Assembly: GCA_041908065.1 (NCBI GenBank)
Contig: JAYRGC010000074.1
Span: forward strand, 1 to 6,233
Direction of reading: 5' to 3'
Source of the DNA: JAYRGC01 sp041908065
Lineage (GTDB): Bacteria > Pseudomonadota > Alphaproteobacteria > UBA9219
Length of the DNA: 6,233 bases
The notes under the pieces were generated by a model. The model was not told the DNA's origin and made no database searches. It saw nothing but the letters and a program-made list of their open reading frames with translations. Each line of letters starts with the position of its first letter. The stretch's first letter is position 1. The position numbers and the translations under genes were made by a program. Positions 6,146 to 6,233 of this stretch are shown here, piece after piece.

Positions 6146-6233
6146 GCCGTTATGCGAAGTAACAGCCAAAGGCTGTCATTGCGAGCCGCCCCTTGGCGGC
6201 GAAGCAATCCAGTTCCGCAGGCGCAACGGCACT
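6146..6233. repeat. Palindromic repeat, copy 3 (cut by the window end; core inverted)
   Basis: It starts with gccgttatgcgaagtaac, then the same cagccaaaggctgtcattgc flank as copy 2, including the 6-base hairpin with AAA loop (6162-6167 / 6171-6176). Arm 1 is 6185-6190 with 6195-6200, CCTT loop. Its 16 bases are the exact reverse complement of arm 3 of copy 2. Next come GAAGCAATCCAG (6201-6212) and the loop word caggcgcaac (6218-6227), the reverse complement of gttgcgcctg in copy 2. The core is therefore inverted relative to copy 2 while the left flank is not. The rest of the element lies beyond the window. Confidence 0.8.

Overview
The window is GC-rich bacterial chromosome with ordinary housekeeping genes. 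The best guess at the source is an alphaproteobacterium of the broad Rhodospirillales type. This rests on purM lying divergent to a secreted DUF2066 protein, on prmA followed directly by a long three-domain aminopeptidase P, and on dispersed repeats carrying the CATTGCGAGC / GAAGCAATCC words. No 16S or other phylogenetic marker is present, so the placement is an inference.

Layout. Positions 1-140 (+) hold the last 45 codons of a gene, probably a 3-hydroxyacyl-CoA dehydrogenase. Positions 141-487 are intergenic and carry the first copy of a structured palindromic repeat. purM (488-1576, -) and a DUF2066 periplasmic protein gene (1619-2773, +) diverge from a 42-base promoter region. A second repeat copy fills the 204-base gap to the next unit. 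That unit is a tight + strand cluster: prmA (2978-3874), an aminopeptidase P family gene (preferred start 3882, end 5687) and folB (5701-6069). It ends at a good intrinsic terminator (6073-6104). A third repeat copy starts near 6146 and runs off the window end.

The genes have unrelated basic roles: purine synthesis (PurM), folate synthesis (FolB), ribosomal protein methylation (PrmA), peptide turnover (aminopeptidase P) and an envelope protein of unknown function (DUF2066). They appear linked by transcription rather than by a common pathway. I see no mobile element with a transposase, no CRISPR array, no defence system, and no tRNA or rRNA gene.

The most interesting non-coding signal is the repeat family. 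Its three copies sit exactly between the transcription units. The two complete copies can fold into a four-way cruciform. In copy 3 the core is inverted relative to its flank.
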